This document shows, in pieces, positions 1 through 10,193 of a stretch of 64,000 nucleotides of DNA. Numbering within the stretch: position 1 is the stretch's first letter; each line of letters begins with the position of its first letter. Location: positions 1,005,293-1,069,292 of the forward strand of contig WELA01011136.1 in assembly GCA_009602735.1 (NCBI GenBank), given 5' to 3'. Source of the DNA: Mesotaenium endlicherianum (lineage: Eukaryota > Streptophyta > Zygnematophyceae > Zygnematales > Mesotaeniaceae). The notes beneath the pieces are model-generated. The model was given only the letters and a program-made list of their open reading frames with translations, did no database searches and was not told the origin of the DNA. A program made the position numbers and the translations under genes.

Positions 1-2
1 CC

Positions 3-1490
3 TTGGACCCATACAAGAAGCATGAAGGCAATTATTGGATGAGGCAAGATACGGGCCAGAGATGTGTTCCTAATGACATAGACCTCCGGCTCTTGCTTCT
101 ACGAGAAGCACACGACAACCCTCTTGGAGGACACTTTGGAATCCTAAGGACCACGGGCGTTCTAGCTAGGACTTATTGTTGGCCAGGCATGTCTAAGCAA
201 GTCAAGGAGTACTGCAGGAGCTGTGACACATGCCAAAGAATCAAGCCATCATCGCAAAAGGCGGGAGGACTCCTCCAACCACTACCAATCCCCGAAAGAC
301 AATGGACGGACATCTCAATGGACCTTATCGTGGACTTGCCCGTGACACCTCGAGGCCATATTGCAACACTCACGGTGGTGGACAGACTTACTAAGATGGC
401 TCATTTTATTCCCACGACGACTAAGGCTACCGCACCACAACTTGCAAGACTCATCTTTGACAACATCTTCCGACTCCATGGACTACCATCAAGAATTGTG
501 TCAGATAGAGACCCAAGATTCACAAGCCATTTCTGGAAAAATCTCTTCAAGAACTTGGGTACATCGCTGGATATGTCTACTGCCTACCACCCACAATCAG
601 ATGGGCAAACCGAGCGTATGAATCGTACCCTAAAGACCTCTCTAAAGGCCTACGTGTCTACCCTCGAGCAAGACTGGGACATGTACTTGACCCCCCTCGA
701 GTTTGCCTACAACAACACTACGCAGGCCTCTACCCAAGAGTCCCCATTCTTCCTCAACTATGGCTTCCATCCANCCACGCCGCTGAGCTTCACGGCTGGC
801 CATGATAAAGTACCTGCCACATATTTTTTGGAGACATTAGAAGCGTCCCTTGCAGCAGCCAAGAAAGCTCTACAACACGCACAAGATGCTCAAGCAAGAG
901 TGGCAAACAGGTCCAGAAGAGAAATTACGTACAGAGCGGGTGACAACGTGTTACTATCATCCAAGAATATTTCCCTGAACAACAGGCCTGCCGGCAGCAA
1001 GTTCTCTCCCAAGTATTTGGGACCCTTCAAGATTATCCAGCAAGTCAACCCCGTTGCTTTCAAGCTAGAACTTCCCCAGACTATGCACATCGACCCCGTA
1101 TTCCACGCTTCCCTCTTCAAGCCATATGTGCAACCCGACAACAAGTTCCCAGGACGTGTGACAACCCCACCAGCCCCAACAATAGTGGATGATCATTTGG
1201 AGTACGAAGTGGAAGACATAGTGGCTATGAGAAATTTCAGGAGACAGCAGCAATACTTGATCAAGTGGAAAGGATATCCAGATTCGGAGAATAGTTGGGT
1301 GGCGGCGCACTACCTTGACAAAGTTCAGAGAAAGTTGAAGCGCTTCCATGCCGCCAACCCCCATCTTGGACCAGCCCCAAGTCTCTCTACTAGAAGCCCG
1401 AAGACTTCAGGGAGGCAGCCTGCCACCATCAAGAAGCAGCAGAAGACCCCTTGGAGGCAGCCTGCAAGAACAAGAAAGAGGAAAAATTGA
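3..1490 (+). CDS. Ty3/gypsy integrase with chromodomain (E1 pol, 3' part)
   Basis: C-terminal part of a Pol polyprotein, open from the window edge. An HHCC zinc-binding region comes first (HDNPLGGH, then CRSCDTC). The integrase core keeps the catalytic D,D-35-E residues: D in ISMDLIVDLP, D in SDRDPRF, E in DGQTERMNR. A GPFKI-type C-terminal region follows, then a chromodomain near residues 398-450 (YEVEDIVAMRN, LIKWKGYP, SWV), which in this family reads methylated histone tails and guides integration. The domain order is that of a chromovirus. All visible catalytic residues are intact. A single N at 774 (residue 258) adds an ambiguous codon and is probably an assembly join. Protease and RT lie outside the window. 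Confidence 0.93.
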   Translation: MDPYKKHEGNYWMRQDTGQRCVPNDIDLRLLLLREAHDNPLGGHFGILRTTGVLARTYCWPGMSKQVKEYCRSCDTCQRIKPSSQKAGGLLQPLPIPERQWTDISMDLIVDLPVTPRGHIATLTVVDRLTKMAHFIPTTTKATAPQLARLIFDNIFRLHGLPSRIVSDRDPRFTSHFWKNLFKNLGTSLDMSTAYHPQSDGQTERMNRTLKTSLKAYVSTLEQDWDMYLTPLEFAYNNTTQASTQESPFFLNYGFHPXTPLSFTAGHDKVPATYFLETLEASLAAAKKALQHAQDAQARVANRSRREITYRAGDNVLLSSKNISLNNRPAGSKFSPKYLGPFKIIQQVNPVAFKLELPQTMHIDPVFHASLFKPYVQPDNKFPGRVTTPPAPTIVDDHLEYEVEDIVAMRNFRRQQQYLIKWKGYPDSENSWVAAHYLDKVQRKLKRFHAANPHLGPAPSLSTRSPKTSGRQPATIKKQQKTPWRQPARTRKRKN

Positions 1491-2258
1491 CATGAGACAC
1501 TCTTCTCTTCTCACAGTTTCTGGACAGAAAACTAAAACTGCTACTGGTGATAGGTCTCTGCATAATAAATTCTGAAAATTTAGATGGCTGTAATCCACAA
1601 GTAGCCGGTCATTTAGAGTCCACGTGTGCTCAATTTGGAGCAATGGTGAGAGAGATATGATGCTCTAAGTAGAAGGGGGTCAAGCTGCTGGCATTGTTAG
1701 GGCAGAATATGCCTTCTGACATTGTGCCCTCCCTTGAACTTGGAATGCTCTGAAACTCAAGACTCTGGTAGAACATCTACAACGCCTAGTTTGAGACTTA
1801 GTTTGCAGAATTTGGAGAAGTATAGAGGGACTTATGATTCTCAAAAGTTTCTGCAAGGATTTGGAGGAGTGCCTACTCTCTCAGCTCTCAACGACACTCC
1901 AGAAATTAGAATGCTCTCAAATTTGGTGACCCGGTAGAGTTCTTCAACGCAATCCGTCTGGCACTCAAATTTGCAGATTTGGAGCAGTTCTGTGGACGCT
2001 ATGAATATTTAAATTCGTGGTAGATGTTGGGCCAACTTGTATAATTTTCTTTATCATCAAGGAGTAGGCTAGCCAATAAGGTCACACCACCCACGACCTT
2101 GCCTAGTCTACCTTACATGTGTAACACCTAACTTGGCGCCTTGGACTAATCCTCTTCACATGTGTGGCATCTGACTTGAAGATGTTGACTAGTTTGCTCC
2201 ACATGTGTAAGACCTGACTTGACGCGCCGAGACGTCGCTTTTTCTATCGGGGGGGTGA
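1491..2258 (+). other. E1 3' untranslated region with polypurine tract
   Basis: Non-coding stretch between the pol stop and the 3' LTR. No open frame here looks like protein. A run of seven G at 2249-2255 directly before the LTR is the polypurine tract that would prime plus-strand DNA synthesis. Several AC-rich direct repeats around 2090-2230 (CACATGTG with TGACTTG) are imperfect and of unknown use. Confidence 0.6.
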
Positions 2259-2761
2259 TGTAGTGATTTGAGTTATTATATATTAGTTTGCATATATTTT
2301 AATGTTTTCAAATATATTTGGAGTAGTATTGTGTGGAGTCAAGTGTGAATAGGTACTCTAGTAACTTGGTTCATGTCCTTTGAACCTTCCAAGGCATTTT
2401 CGAAGTTAGAGGAAAGACCTAGAAGAACTCCATGTGGCAAAAGTCAAATGTGCCATTTTTAGGTCAAAAGGACATGTGTACATTATTCTAGAAAGAGGTG
2501 GCAAGTTTTGGGATGTGTTGGGTGCCAACACATCAACATACACCTTCCTAGAAATTACTTATGTAGCAAGTATATAAACAAGAGCTAGAACATAGAAAGA
2601 CATTCGAGAATCACTCTTGTACTTGCCAAATTCCAGAAATATATTAACTATCAAGAAGCCATCTCTCTTTCAAGAAGCTACCACTTGTGTTCAAAGATCC
2701 TTGTCTTGAATAGATAAAGTATTATATTTCACTAAGTACTTCATCTATCTGTTTCACTACA
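2259..2761 (+). repeat. 3' LTR of E1
   Basis: Bounded by the short inverted repeat TGTAGTG / CACTACA, so it has the usual TG...CA ends. It follows a G-rich polypurine tract. It is much more AT-rich than the DNA that follows at 2762. The start could be three bases earlier (TGATG), but the inverted ends favour this choice. The matching 5' LTR is outside the window, so a target duplication cannot be checked. Confidence 0.82.
2571..2577 (+). promoter_or_regulatory. TATA box in the E1 LTR
   Basis: TATATAA about 190 bp before the LTR end, where the U3 promoter of an LTR element is expected. Transcription would start roughly 30 bp downstream. Assigned by position and sequence only. Confidence 0.5.
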
Positions 2762-2779
2762 GTCCAGCAAGCGCTGACA

Positions 2780-3930
2780 CTTGCCGCGTGTCCGGCAGGC
2801 CAGGCCGCTCCTGTCGGCAGTCACGCGCACACTCGCGCTCTCACTCGTCCGCTCACACCACACACGGCGGTGCGAGGCTTGCCGGGCAGCCAGCTACGGG
2901 ACTGTAGCCCGGCAGCCACAGCAGCAGCTGCGCACGCCAGCTGCGCACCCGTCCTCGTCCTTCCAAGTGGTGCGCGCACGCAGCCCGGCACGGCCAGCGC
3001 AGATTCGGCGGCCGCGATTGCCATTCCCAGTCAGGAGGGGGCATCCCTGATTGCGCTGTGCGGCCAGAAGGCCGTGTGGAGCGCCGATGGCACGCTCACG
3101 GCTGCGCAAAACCAGGGCTTAAACCCCGGTTGCGCACAAAACCCTCGCGCCGACGCAATTCGCGCTACGGGGGCTTCGGCGTACGCACGCATTGGGGGGA
3201 GGGCGTCGCAAGCAGCGTCCGAGGCAGCCACCACCGACCTGGATGTTGGACCGGACACCAGCCCCCGCAACCTCACGAGCGATTGGGAGGCGCCACTTGG
3301 CAGCCCCCCAACAACCGCACCTGCGCCAGTCCTGGCGGCCGCGCGAGCAGCCGTTTCACCTGACGCGTGCACGGCTGGCGAGATCTTGCCTGGCGGCAGC
3401 GGCACACCTGCGCATGTCTGTCCACGCCCGCACACGCCGCGCACTGCATTGCGGGGCCCGCTCAAAAGCCAGCCACGCGACCACCTCACGACAGCCACGT
3501 CAGCAACTGCGCACTGCAGCTGCGCACATGTGCCGCCATTTGGCACGCGCACGAAGTCCGGCCCAGCCAGCGCAGATCTGGCGGCCGCGACTGTCATCCC
3601 AAGTCAGGGAGCGACATCTCCGATCGTGCTGTGCGGTTGCGTCTCCGTTCGGAGCTGCGACAGCACAAACACGGCTGCGCACAGCCAGGGCTTAAACCCT
3701 GGCTGCGCACAAAACCCTTGGGACTGTGCGATAAGCATGGCAAGGGTCCCGGCGAGCGCGCGCGCTACCTGGAGGGCGCCACATACCTTGCTTGGGCAAC
3801 CGATATCGACACCGACACCGGTCGGGCGACGCGACCTTGCAGGCCCAGGGGCGTCCTCGAAGCGCCACTTGTCAGGTTGCCAGCAGCCAAGCCTGCGCCA
3901 GCTCTGGCGTTCGCGCCAGCGGCCGAAGCA
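2780..3930 (+). repeat. Two tandem diverged ~570-bp repeats
   Basis: Unit 1 starts near 2780 and unit 2 near 3355. Shared landmarks in the same order, offset by about 575: a Cys/Ala-rich block (2871 against 3447), AGCGCAGAT with GGCGGCCGCGA (2996 against 3572), ATCCC-AGTCAGG, and a palindromic block CAGGGCTTAAACC (near 3112 and 3687) flanked by GCGCA repeats. Then comes GGCGCCACTTG against AGCGCCACTTG (near 3290 and 3863). The units differ at many sites, so the duplication is old. It may lie in the leader or the gag N-terminus of the DNMT element. Confidence 0.7.
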
Positions 3931-4733
3931 TCTGCGCCCGAAGCAGCGCTGGCATTTGCAGCCGCTCCACCGGAGGCACCAGTGTTCGCCGAGGCGCCAG
4001 CTGCAGGAGGACCCAAGCAAGTGCATCTCACGACGCCAGTACCGGGTGGGCCAGTGCCACCTGGCGGCCTTCCGGTCGCCGAGGCAGCGCCAGCACCGAC
4101 AGCTGAGCCAGCAAGCCTGGCGCCTGCGCCGATGACTGCGCAAGCATGCTCGAGAGCGCCCGCGCCGAGCGCGCCAGCGCCAGGTGCGTCCGCGCTGGGA
4201 GTACCAGCGCCAGGTACGCCAACGCCACGTGTGCCAGCCGCTCGTTTGCCGCGGTACCAGCGGCCGCGCCTGCTGTTGCCGCCGCGTACAGCCCCATTCT
4301 GGCCTGCTGCGCACGCACAGTGCCACTTGGAGGCCGCACAGCAAACGGCAGCGCACGACGCAAGCACGCTTTGGTGGCAGCCGGACGCCCAGCAGTGGCA
4401 CAGAAGCGTGCCGGGCCGGATCAGGGGCGTCGCACGGAGGAGGCGCCGCGTCTGCCCCGCTCCTTCCGCGTGTTGGACACGCCAGCAGCGCCAGTGGCCT
4501 TTGCGCCTCACGCGATGGCCTTGCCGATGACTACGGTGCAGCTCAGCGCCGAGGTCATCTCGCTGGCGCTTCACCGCATGCCCGCAGTCTCCTTCACAGA
4601 GCTCGGCGTGTCGATGGAAGCCACACGGCAGGCGACCCAGCTACTGCTTCAGTTGCGCAGGGCCAGCCAGCGCGCCTCTGACAGCAGGCCAACGTCAAAC
4701 GCGGCAGCCGCAGTGCTCTCCGCACCCGCGTGA
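2781..4733 (+). pseudogene. Putative gag region of the DNMT element, degenerate
   Basis: Very GC-rich. Long frames are open in several phases, which makes the true frame hard to choose. The frame running through 3367-4530 gives a Pro/Ala-rich linker-like protein. The frame ending at 4733 gives a more protein-like segment near 4515-4690 (MTTVQLSAEVISL, LLLQLRRAS). No CCHC zinc knuckle is visible. That second frame is also the protease frame further on, separated from it by TGA at 4731 and TAG near 4788. Both stops are explainable as C-to-T changes of CGA and CAG. Assignment as gag rests on position upstream of the protease. Confidence 0.4.
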
Positions 4734-4799
4734 CCTGCGCATGAGCGCAGGATGATTAGCACGCCTAACGCTGCGTTTTTGGATAATTTGTAGGGCATC

Positions 4800-5444
4800 G
4801 TGCTGGTCAACACGCAAGCCCCGCAGCGCATCATGTTCAACACTGGCGCCCAGCCAGTCCTCATTAGCCCGCGCTACTTTTGCCAGCTAGGCCTCTCGTC
4901 AGCCGACCTAGAGGATTCGCCTACGCGGATCAACACCGCTGCCGGCACGTACGAGACCGTCACCGGGCGCACGCGGGTGGCCCTTCGCTTCAACTTTTGG
5001 CCCGGCACTCCGGATGAGACAACCATCCACCGGCATGCGTTGGTCACGCGCTCCGAGACCTTCGACGTGCTCCTTAGCCAGGACGTGCTCTTTCCTATCG
5101 GCGCCGCAGTGGATAACTGGGTGGAGCGGGTCTTCTATCGACTCGGCTGGCAGTCGGGGGGGACCCGCACTGCATCTGTGCCACTTGACATCTTGGATCG
5201 TCGCTTAGATGAGTCCGCCCTCTACGGCTTCATGGTGCTGGATGACGGTTGGTCTGTAGTTCAGACCGATAAGGGGGGAGCCGAGGATGACGAGGTCTCC
5301 GTCGGCGCCGACTTACTGGAGACGCAGGAGGAGGATCCCCAGCTGTCTGGTGCCGAGCTCCACCTCACGCCCAGGAGCAGGCTGACGCTCTGCCCGCACA
5401 AGCCAGGGAGACAGTGCGGATCTACGCCGCGCATAACACCATGA
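4800..5444 (+). pseudogene. Retropepsin-like protease with mutated active site
   Basis: Aspartic protease fold of retroelement type. The flap and hydrophobic strands are recognisable: FNTGAQPVLIS is the catalytic loop, and DVLLSQDVLF matches the ILG-like motif that precedes the core in the family. The catalytic Asp of the DTG triad is Asn (codon AAC at 4839-4841), which should abolish cleavage. The ancestral codon GAC after TTC would make a CpG, so the change is CpG to CpA. The tail after about residue 185 loses protein character, and a second frame starting near 5414 takes over, which suggests a frameshift. There is no good ATG: coding probably entered from the left through two stops. Confidence 0.7.
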
Positions 5445-6757
5445 TGCATCAGATGGCGGCAGACGCCGTACAGGCACACGCCGTTGCCACGGCGGCCCTT
5501 ACTGCTGCAGCGCACGCTCATGACGCAGCGACAGCCGCAGCAGCCATACCTAGGCCACAGCCTCCTGCGACAAGCGGACCCTCCTCGAGATCACACGTCC
5601 GCGTACGACATGATGCGCCTGTGGGGGTCGCCATCCAGTACCGCATGGCATCCTAGTCGCCCTCACCCGCATCGTCGCACAGGCCAGGCGACTCGTGGCC
5701 ACGCACTACCACGTCTGAGGATGAGGCCATGAGGCAGGCAGCGTTCCCAGGCAGGTCCAACGACGCGTCATTAAGTAGCGAGGAGGAGGAGTGGCAGGAG
5801 TGGTCCCAGGAGGCCGCAGAGGAGCCCGCAGCCCAGCCGTCAGCAGAGCCACCGCCGCCCACGCCTACAGCTCGCGTCCGACGCCAGCCTACAGGGCCTC
5901 CCAGATTCAGTTCTCTCTCTCACGAGACCACGGCCAATCCCTGTCGAGCCCATCTATGCGCCGGCGGGCCTAGTCGTCCGATACAGCACGACTGTTTGAC
6001 CAGCAACGAGTGCCGTGACGTCACGCACTTGTTCGCTGGCAACAGCCTGAGCACAGGCTGGCCAGGACGCGCCTCCGCCAGCACCGCCTCCGCCATCGAC
6101 CCGCAAGCCGGACGTGCGCAGCAGGCAGTGGCCAGGACCAGCATCCTCGGTCCTCGGCGTACAGGTCCTTCCCCCTACGGCGGGCCAGCTCTACGCTTCG
6201 CACGCCGCACTCTGCCACTAGACCGGCGCACACGCGAGGTCACTCCGATCCGCGAGCATACCAGGGCTGCCCGCGAGGTCACGCCTCTGCACGACACTCC
6301 CAGGGACGCACGGGAGGCCCCTCCTCTTTCCGAGGAGAGAGAGGTCACTCCTTTGCGCGAGACGCGCCCGCGCTCAGTCACACCACCGTATGACAATCCG
6401 CGCGATCTCCGCACTCGCGAGCATGACGCACAATCTTCCGCCACCACTGCAGCTCACACATTATATCAAACGCCGCCTGGCTGGCCTGCCGACGTCCCGC
6501 GCAGTCACATAGCCGGCGACGGGCCGTCTGGGTCACCCCCTCATAAGGTGGCCCGCACCGCTGCGCGCCTTTGCGACCGTCATCCCCATCCGCACGCAAC
6601 ACACGCAGGGCCCATGCAGCGCAGCCAGCGGGAGCGCGTCCGACTCGCATCTCTTTCGCCGCTGCGCCCGCGAGTCCAACTCGCCCCACGCCAGCTCGTC
6701 CGTCCTTGACAGGCAGCACATTGGGACGAGTGCTCCGTCTGCACAGTGCCCCTTTAG
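5414..6757 (+). pseudogene. Low-complexity spacer between protease and DNMT
   Basis: Ala/Pro/Arg-rich open segments in changing frames. The longest (5729-6709) contains a degenerate repeat with the core REVTPL or REVTPI, spaced 15-25 residues, and an acidic patch SSEEEEWQEW. No known domain is recognised. The position suggests a disordered linker of the polyprotein. Frame changes near 5650 and 6710 imply decay. Confidence 0.4.
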
Positions 6758-7081
6758 GCGAATCTGCGCGAGCGTCAGCGTTCTTACTTTGATCAACATT
6801 CCCAGCTGCCCCAGCGCACCGCCACAGAGCAGCTGGCCCACGCCGCTTCACGTCACGCAGACTACAAGACAAGGGACCGGTGGCAGCAGCAGTGCGTGCG
6901 CGACACGCAGGCTCTGGCCCGCCCAGTGCCCGAGGAGGCCTTGCAGGACGCGCGTGCGCGCTGGCGCACTTATCAGGCACATTCTTGCACGGCTTGCCCG
7001 CAGCCGCTGCTCGAGCGCATTCCTCGACTTACTCGCCACTACGCAGAGCTCGCCGTGGCGGCCCTCCGCATGGCGCCCCAT
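6758..7081 (+). pseudogene. N-terminal extension of the DNMT frame, cut by TAG
   Basis: This segment is in the same phase as the methyltransferase and is protein-like (HADYKTRDRWQQQ, PEEALQDARARW, a CTAC motif). A single TAG at 7082-7084 separates it from the DNMT frame. A one-base change from CAG would restore continuity. It may be a helical linker joining DNMT to the upstream polyprotein. No domain recognised. Confidence 0.5.
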
Positions 7082-7084
7082 TAG

Positions 7085-8296
7085 CACAGTCTGCTGCGCT
7101 CCTATCCACCGCCAGCGCACGCCAGCGATCCCGCCCTGGGCTGTCGCCCCCTTCCTACGCCTATCTACACCGCACAGCTTGACGAGCGTCCCGGCGGCAT
7201 TGTCCTTGTCAAGCTCTTCGCCGGCATTGCGACAGGGTTGTTGGCCACCCTGCAGGCTGGCATCCCCGTACGTCGGTACGTCTACGTGGACCCCGATGGC
7301 AAGGCGCAGCAGGTCGCCCGCAGGCAAATGGCCTTATGCCACGAGCGTTTCCCAGACCTCTTCCCTGCGCATGCCTTCTACCGCGCCCAAATTGACTGGC
7401 CCATGGACATCCGCGACATTACCGCCGAGCACATCACGCGCCTCGGACCCATCGACCTCATCATTGCTGGCTGGGAGTGCCAGGGCTTCTCCATTCGGGG
7501 ACGAGGCAACGCGCTTGGTGACCCGCGTACGGCCTTGTTCTGGCACCTGCTCCGCGTCCTCAACATGGTTGAGGACCGCCAGCCGCCGCACACACTCACC
7601 TGGGTGTTGGAGAACGTGGCTGTCCGCCACGATTCTCGGTCCAACGTCAGCGCCGACTTTTCCCTGTGCAGCAGCTACGTCGGTCGTGAGGCAGTCATTG
7701 ACGCAGGTCAGATTGGCTCCTTCGCGCATCGTGTGCGCGCCTACTTCACCAACCTGGCCATGCCAGGCACGCTTGAGGCATTAGCGGCCGCACATCCACG
7801 CCACACGCGCAACGTTGACTCCATCCTCGACGTGGTGCGCCAGGCCCAGCACGTGGTCGCCCTTCCGCATCCTTCTCAGGCCCAGTGTGATGTCCTCCGC
7901 GACGTCACGCGGGCGCTTCCTACGTTCGTGAGTCGCTACGACAGCGCGGCCTACGTGGGCGACCAGCGCGGCATGATCATTGACCTCAAGACTGGCATGT
8001 TCCAACGACCCCTTGCTGTGGAGATGGAGCGTGCGATGGGCTTCCCTCCGCACCTCACACAGGTGGACGGCATCACCGAGGTCAACCGCGTGCGTCTCCT
8101 TGGCCAGGCTATCAATGCCAACGTCTTGACGTGGCTTCTCCTGCAGACACAGGCCCTGACTCCCCTTTACGCCCAGGCTCGTCATGCTGAGATGGACCCG
8201 TCCTATGACGCCATGGATCAAGATTCCCATGGCGACGGCCGCGCCCCACCTGGTACAACCTGGCATTCCCAGCGCGAGGGTCCAGCTTCCCAGTAG
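7085..8296 (+). CDS. C5-cytosine DNA methyltransferase domain inside the retroelement
   Basis: Would transfer a methyl group from AdoMet to cytosine C5. Motif I is KLFAGIATG at 7211-7237. Motif IV reads AGWECQGFS with the catalytic Cys at 7478-7480. Motif VI ENV is at 7610-7618. Motif VIII reads AHRVRAYFTN, and motif X reads EMERAMGFP with RLLGQAINANVLTWLL. The AHRxRxYF and MGFP...RLLG features recall the DNMT3/DRM side of the family rather than bacterial Dcm, but I cannot place it by tree. The usual Pro before the catalytic Cys is Glu, and Trp precedes that. No stop interrupts the domain, in contrast to the decayed flanks. A TAG precedes it, and there is no ATG near motif I, so it was probably made as part of a polyprotein. 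Confidence 0.9.
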   Translation, partial: HSLLRSYPPPAHASDPALGCRPLPTPIYTAQLDERPGGIVLVKLFAGIATGLLATLQAGIPVRRYVYVDPDGKAQQVARRQMALCHERFPDLFPAHAFYRAQIDWPMDIRDITAEHITRLGPIDLIIAGWECQGFSIRGRGNALGDPRTALFWHLLRVLNMVEDRQPPHTLTWVLENVAVRHDSRSNVSADFSLCSSYVGREAVIDAGQIGSFAHRVRAYFTNLAMPGTLEALAAAHPRHTRNVDSILDVVRQAQHVVALPHPSQAQCDVLRDVTRALPTFVSRYDSAAYVGDQRGMIIDLKTGMFQRPLAVEMERAMGFPPHLTQVDGITEVNRVRLLGQAINANVLTWLLLQTQALTPLYAQARHAEMDPSYDAMDQDSHGDGRAPPGTTWHSQREGPASQ

Positions 8297-8603
8297 CCGC
8301 CTGCGCCGCGTCCTGGTTCTTGTTTTGGTTCGCTTGGGGGGGCAGGAGGAGACAGGAGTCCTCACAGCGACCCAGGGAGTTTTGTTCCCCGTTTCTTTTT
8401 CCACGCTCTCCGCCGCCTACGGGTGGTGCAGGGCAGATGGCAGCAGCTGCCGAGGAGAGGGCACCCGAGGCAGGCCGAGTGCAGCCAGCTGCAGGACAGG
8501 TGACGCCTGCAGACCCACAGATCACGCCAGCAGCAGGGCAGGAGGCGCCAGCCGCAGCACAGGAGCCACCACCAGCTGTCCCTACTTGGAAGCTGGGGGG
8601 ACT
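8297..8603 (+). other. DNMT-RT linker with possible -1 frameshift site
   Basis: After the DNMT stop, the frame open from 8320 encodes a Pro/Ala/Gln-rich linker (EERAPEAG, AAGQEAPAAAQEPPP). It meets the RT frame at a run of six G (8595-8600) followed by A. In the linker frame this reads G GGG GGA, and a -1 slip moves reading into the RT frame. It could be a programmed site or a simple indel. No clear downstream hairpin was found by eye. Confidence 0.4.
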
Positions 8604-10193
8604 CTCACTAGGGCACAGGCTGCTCAGCTAACGGCAATGCTGCATGCACGGCGCAGTGCCAGCTTTGCCAGCAGCATGCACGATCTTGGGCGCTACAAAG
8701 GCGACCCTATGAGGATATCCCTCCAGACAGACGTGCCCATCTTCCAGAAGCGCTATCGCTATAGCCGCTTTGAGGACGACCTGATCAGCACGCAGACAGG
8801 CAAGCTAGAGGAGTGTCAGCTCATTCGTGATTCTGCCTCCACCTACGCTGCGCCCACAGTCATGACAGCTAAGAAGGACGCCTCAGGCAACTGGTCTGAG
8901 AAGAGGATGTGCGGTGACTATCGTAAGCTTAACGAGGTCACTGAGCAGGACAGATACCCTATGCCGACCCTTGACGAGATCTTTGACGACATCGGCGCTT
9001 GTACTTGGTTCTCGGTGCTGGATTTGAGGCAGGGCTTCAACCAGATACCCATTGCGGAGGAGGACCAGCATAAGACGGCTTTTTGGGGATCGCAGCGTCT
9101 CTACGAGTGGAGGGTTATGCCTTTCGGCTTGAAAAACGCTCCTGCCACCTTCCAGCGACTCATGGATAAGGAGCTGGCAGGGCTCTCTTTTGCCCGGTGC
9201 TACATCAATGACGTGCTCGTTTTCAGTGAGACGTTTGAGGAGCACGTGGCGCATATCACTACAGTCCTGGACCGCTTGGAGGCCGTTGGGCTCAAGTGTC
9301 ATCCAGGCAAGTGCACCTTTGGGACCCAGGAGGTGGGGTACCTCGGGCATCTTTTGTCTTCCAGTGGTTTGGCTCCTCAGCTGGCCAAGATCTCGGCCAT
9401 CACAGGCATCCCGCCGCTGACCGACCTCTCGCAGTTGAGGGCCTTCCTTGGCATCGCCAACTACTATCGCCGCTTTGTGCCTGGGTTCAGCGAGCTGGCC
9501 AAGCCGCTCAACGACTTGCTACGCAAGGGCGTTGCCTATGTATGGGGACCAGAGCAGCAGACGGCGTTTGACAAGCTCAAAGAGCTGTTGGTGAGCGCTC
9601 CAGTACTACGGCGTCTTGACTATCAGAAGCCCTTCATGCTCCACACCGACTGGTCGCAGGCAGGGCTTGGAGCAGTGCTGGTGCAGGAGCATGACGGCTT
9701 CGAGCATGTGGTGGCGTACGCCAGCCGCAGCAACAACCGTGCCGAGGGCAACTACGGCTCCTATGAGGGGGAGTGCCTGGCAGCGGTATGGGCGATTGTG
9801 CATTTCAGGCACTATCTCTACGACACCCACTTCCGCTTGGTCACCGACCATCAGCCACTCAAGTGGCTCATGACGTCGGAGCGCCTGACCAGCAAGTACG
9901 CACGGTGGGCGCTCATCTTGCAGGAGTACACCTTTGACGTGCACCATCGTCCAGGGTCGACGAACCTGGACGCTGACGGCCTCAGCCGCAACCCGCTGCC
10001 CTCTTTGCGAGACCTCACGGTAGCCCGCCACGATGAGGATGAGCCAGTGGCCTGGCACGCGGCGGCATTCCTGGCCTTCACCGTTGACGGCGACGTGCGG
10101 CCAGCAGGGCTCACTAGCCTAGACATGGTGACTGTCACCACTCGACGACTGGCCTTGGCAGCAGCTGAGGAGAAAAACAGCTGGCAGCGCGGG
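8604..10193 (+). pseudogene. Reverse transcriptase and RNase H of the DNMT element
   Basis: RT palm and finger motifs are clear: KRMCGDYRKLNEVT, SVLDLRQGFNQIP, MPFGLKNAPATFQRLMD. The catalytic box reads CYINDVLVF, so the first Asp of YxDD is Asn (AAT at 9207-9209) and the enzyme should be dead. As in the protease, the change fits CpG to CpA (ATCGAT to ATCAAT). The RT tail has GYLGHLLS and FLGIANYYRRF. RNase H follows with its four acidic positions present: TDWSQ, YEGECLA, TDHQP, NLDADGLSRN. The frame is cut after 10193 by the A1 insertion, whose first bases TGA make a stop, and continues at 19027. Confidence 0.9.
10189..10193. repeat. Target site duplication GCGGG, left copy (A1)
   Basis: Five-base duplication directly before the TG end of the A1 LTR. 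The identical GCGGG follows the other LTR at 19022-19026. It proves that A1 arrived by integration and that the flanks were contiguous. Confidence 0.95.

Larger units (their letters stand above)
1..2761 (+). mobile_element. Ty3/gypsy chromovirus E1, 3' portion
   Basis: Integrase with chromodomain, 3' untranslated region, polypurine tract and 3' LTR in the right order on the plus strand. The base composition changes sharply at its right end into the GC-rich body of the DNMT element. E1 therefore probably inserted into the 5' part of that element. The 5' half is beyond the window. Confidence 0.85.

Noticed and set aside
2894-4574. Long minus-strand open frames opposite the gag-like region
   Set aside because: Very GC-rich DNA leaves several frames open by chance; these give Ala/Arg/Cys-rich strings with no motif.
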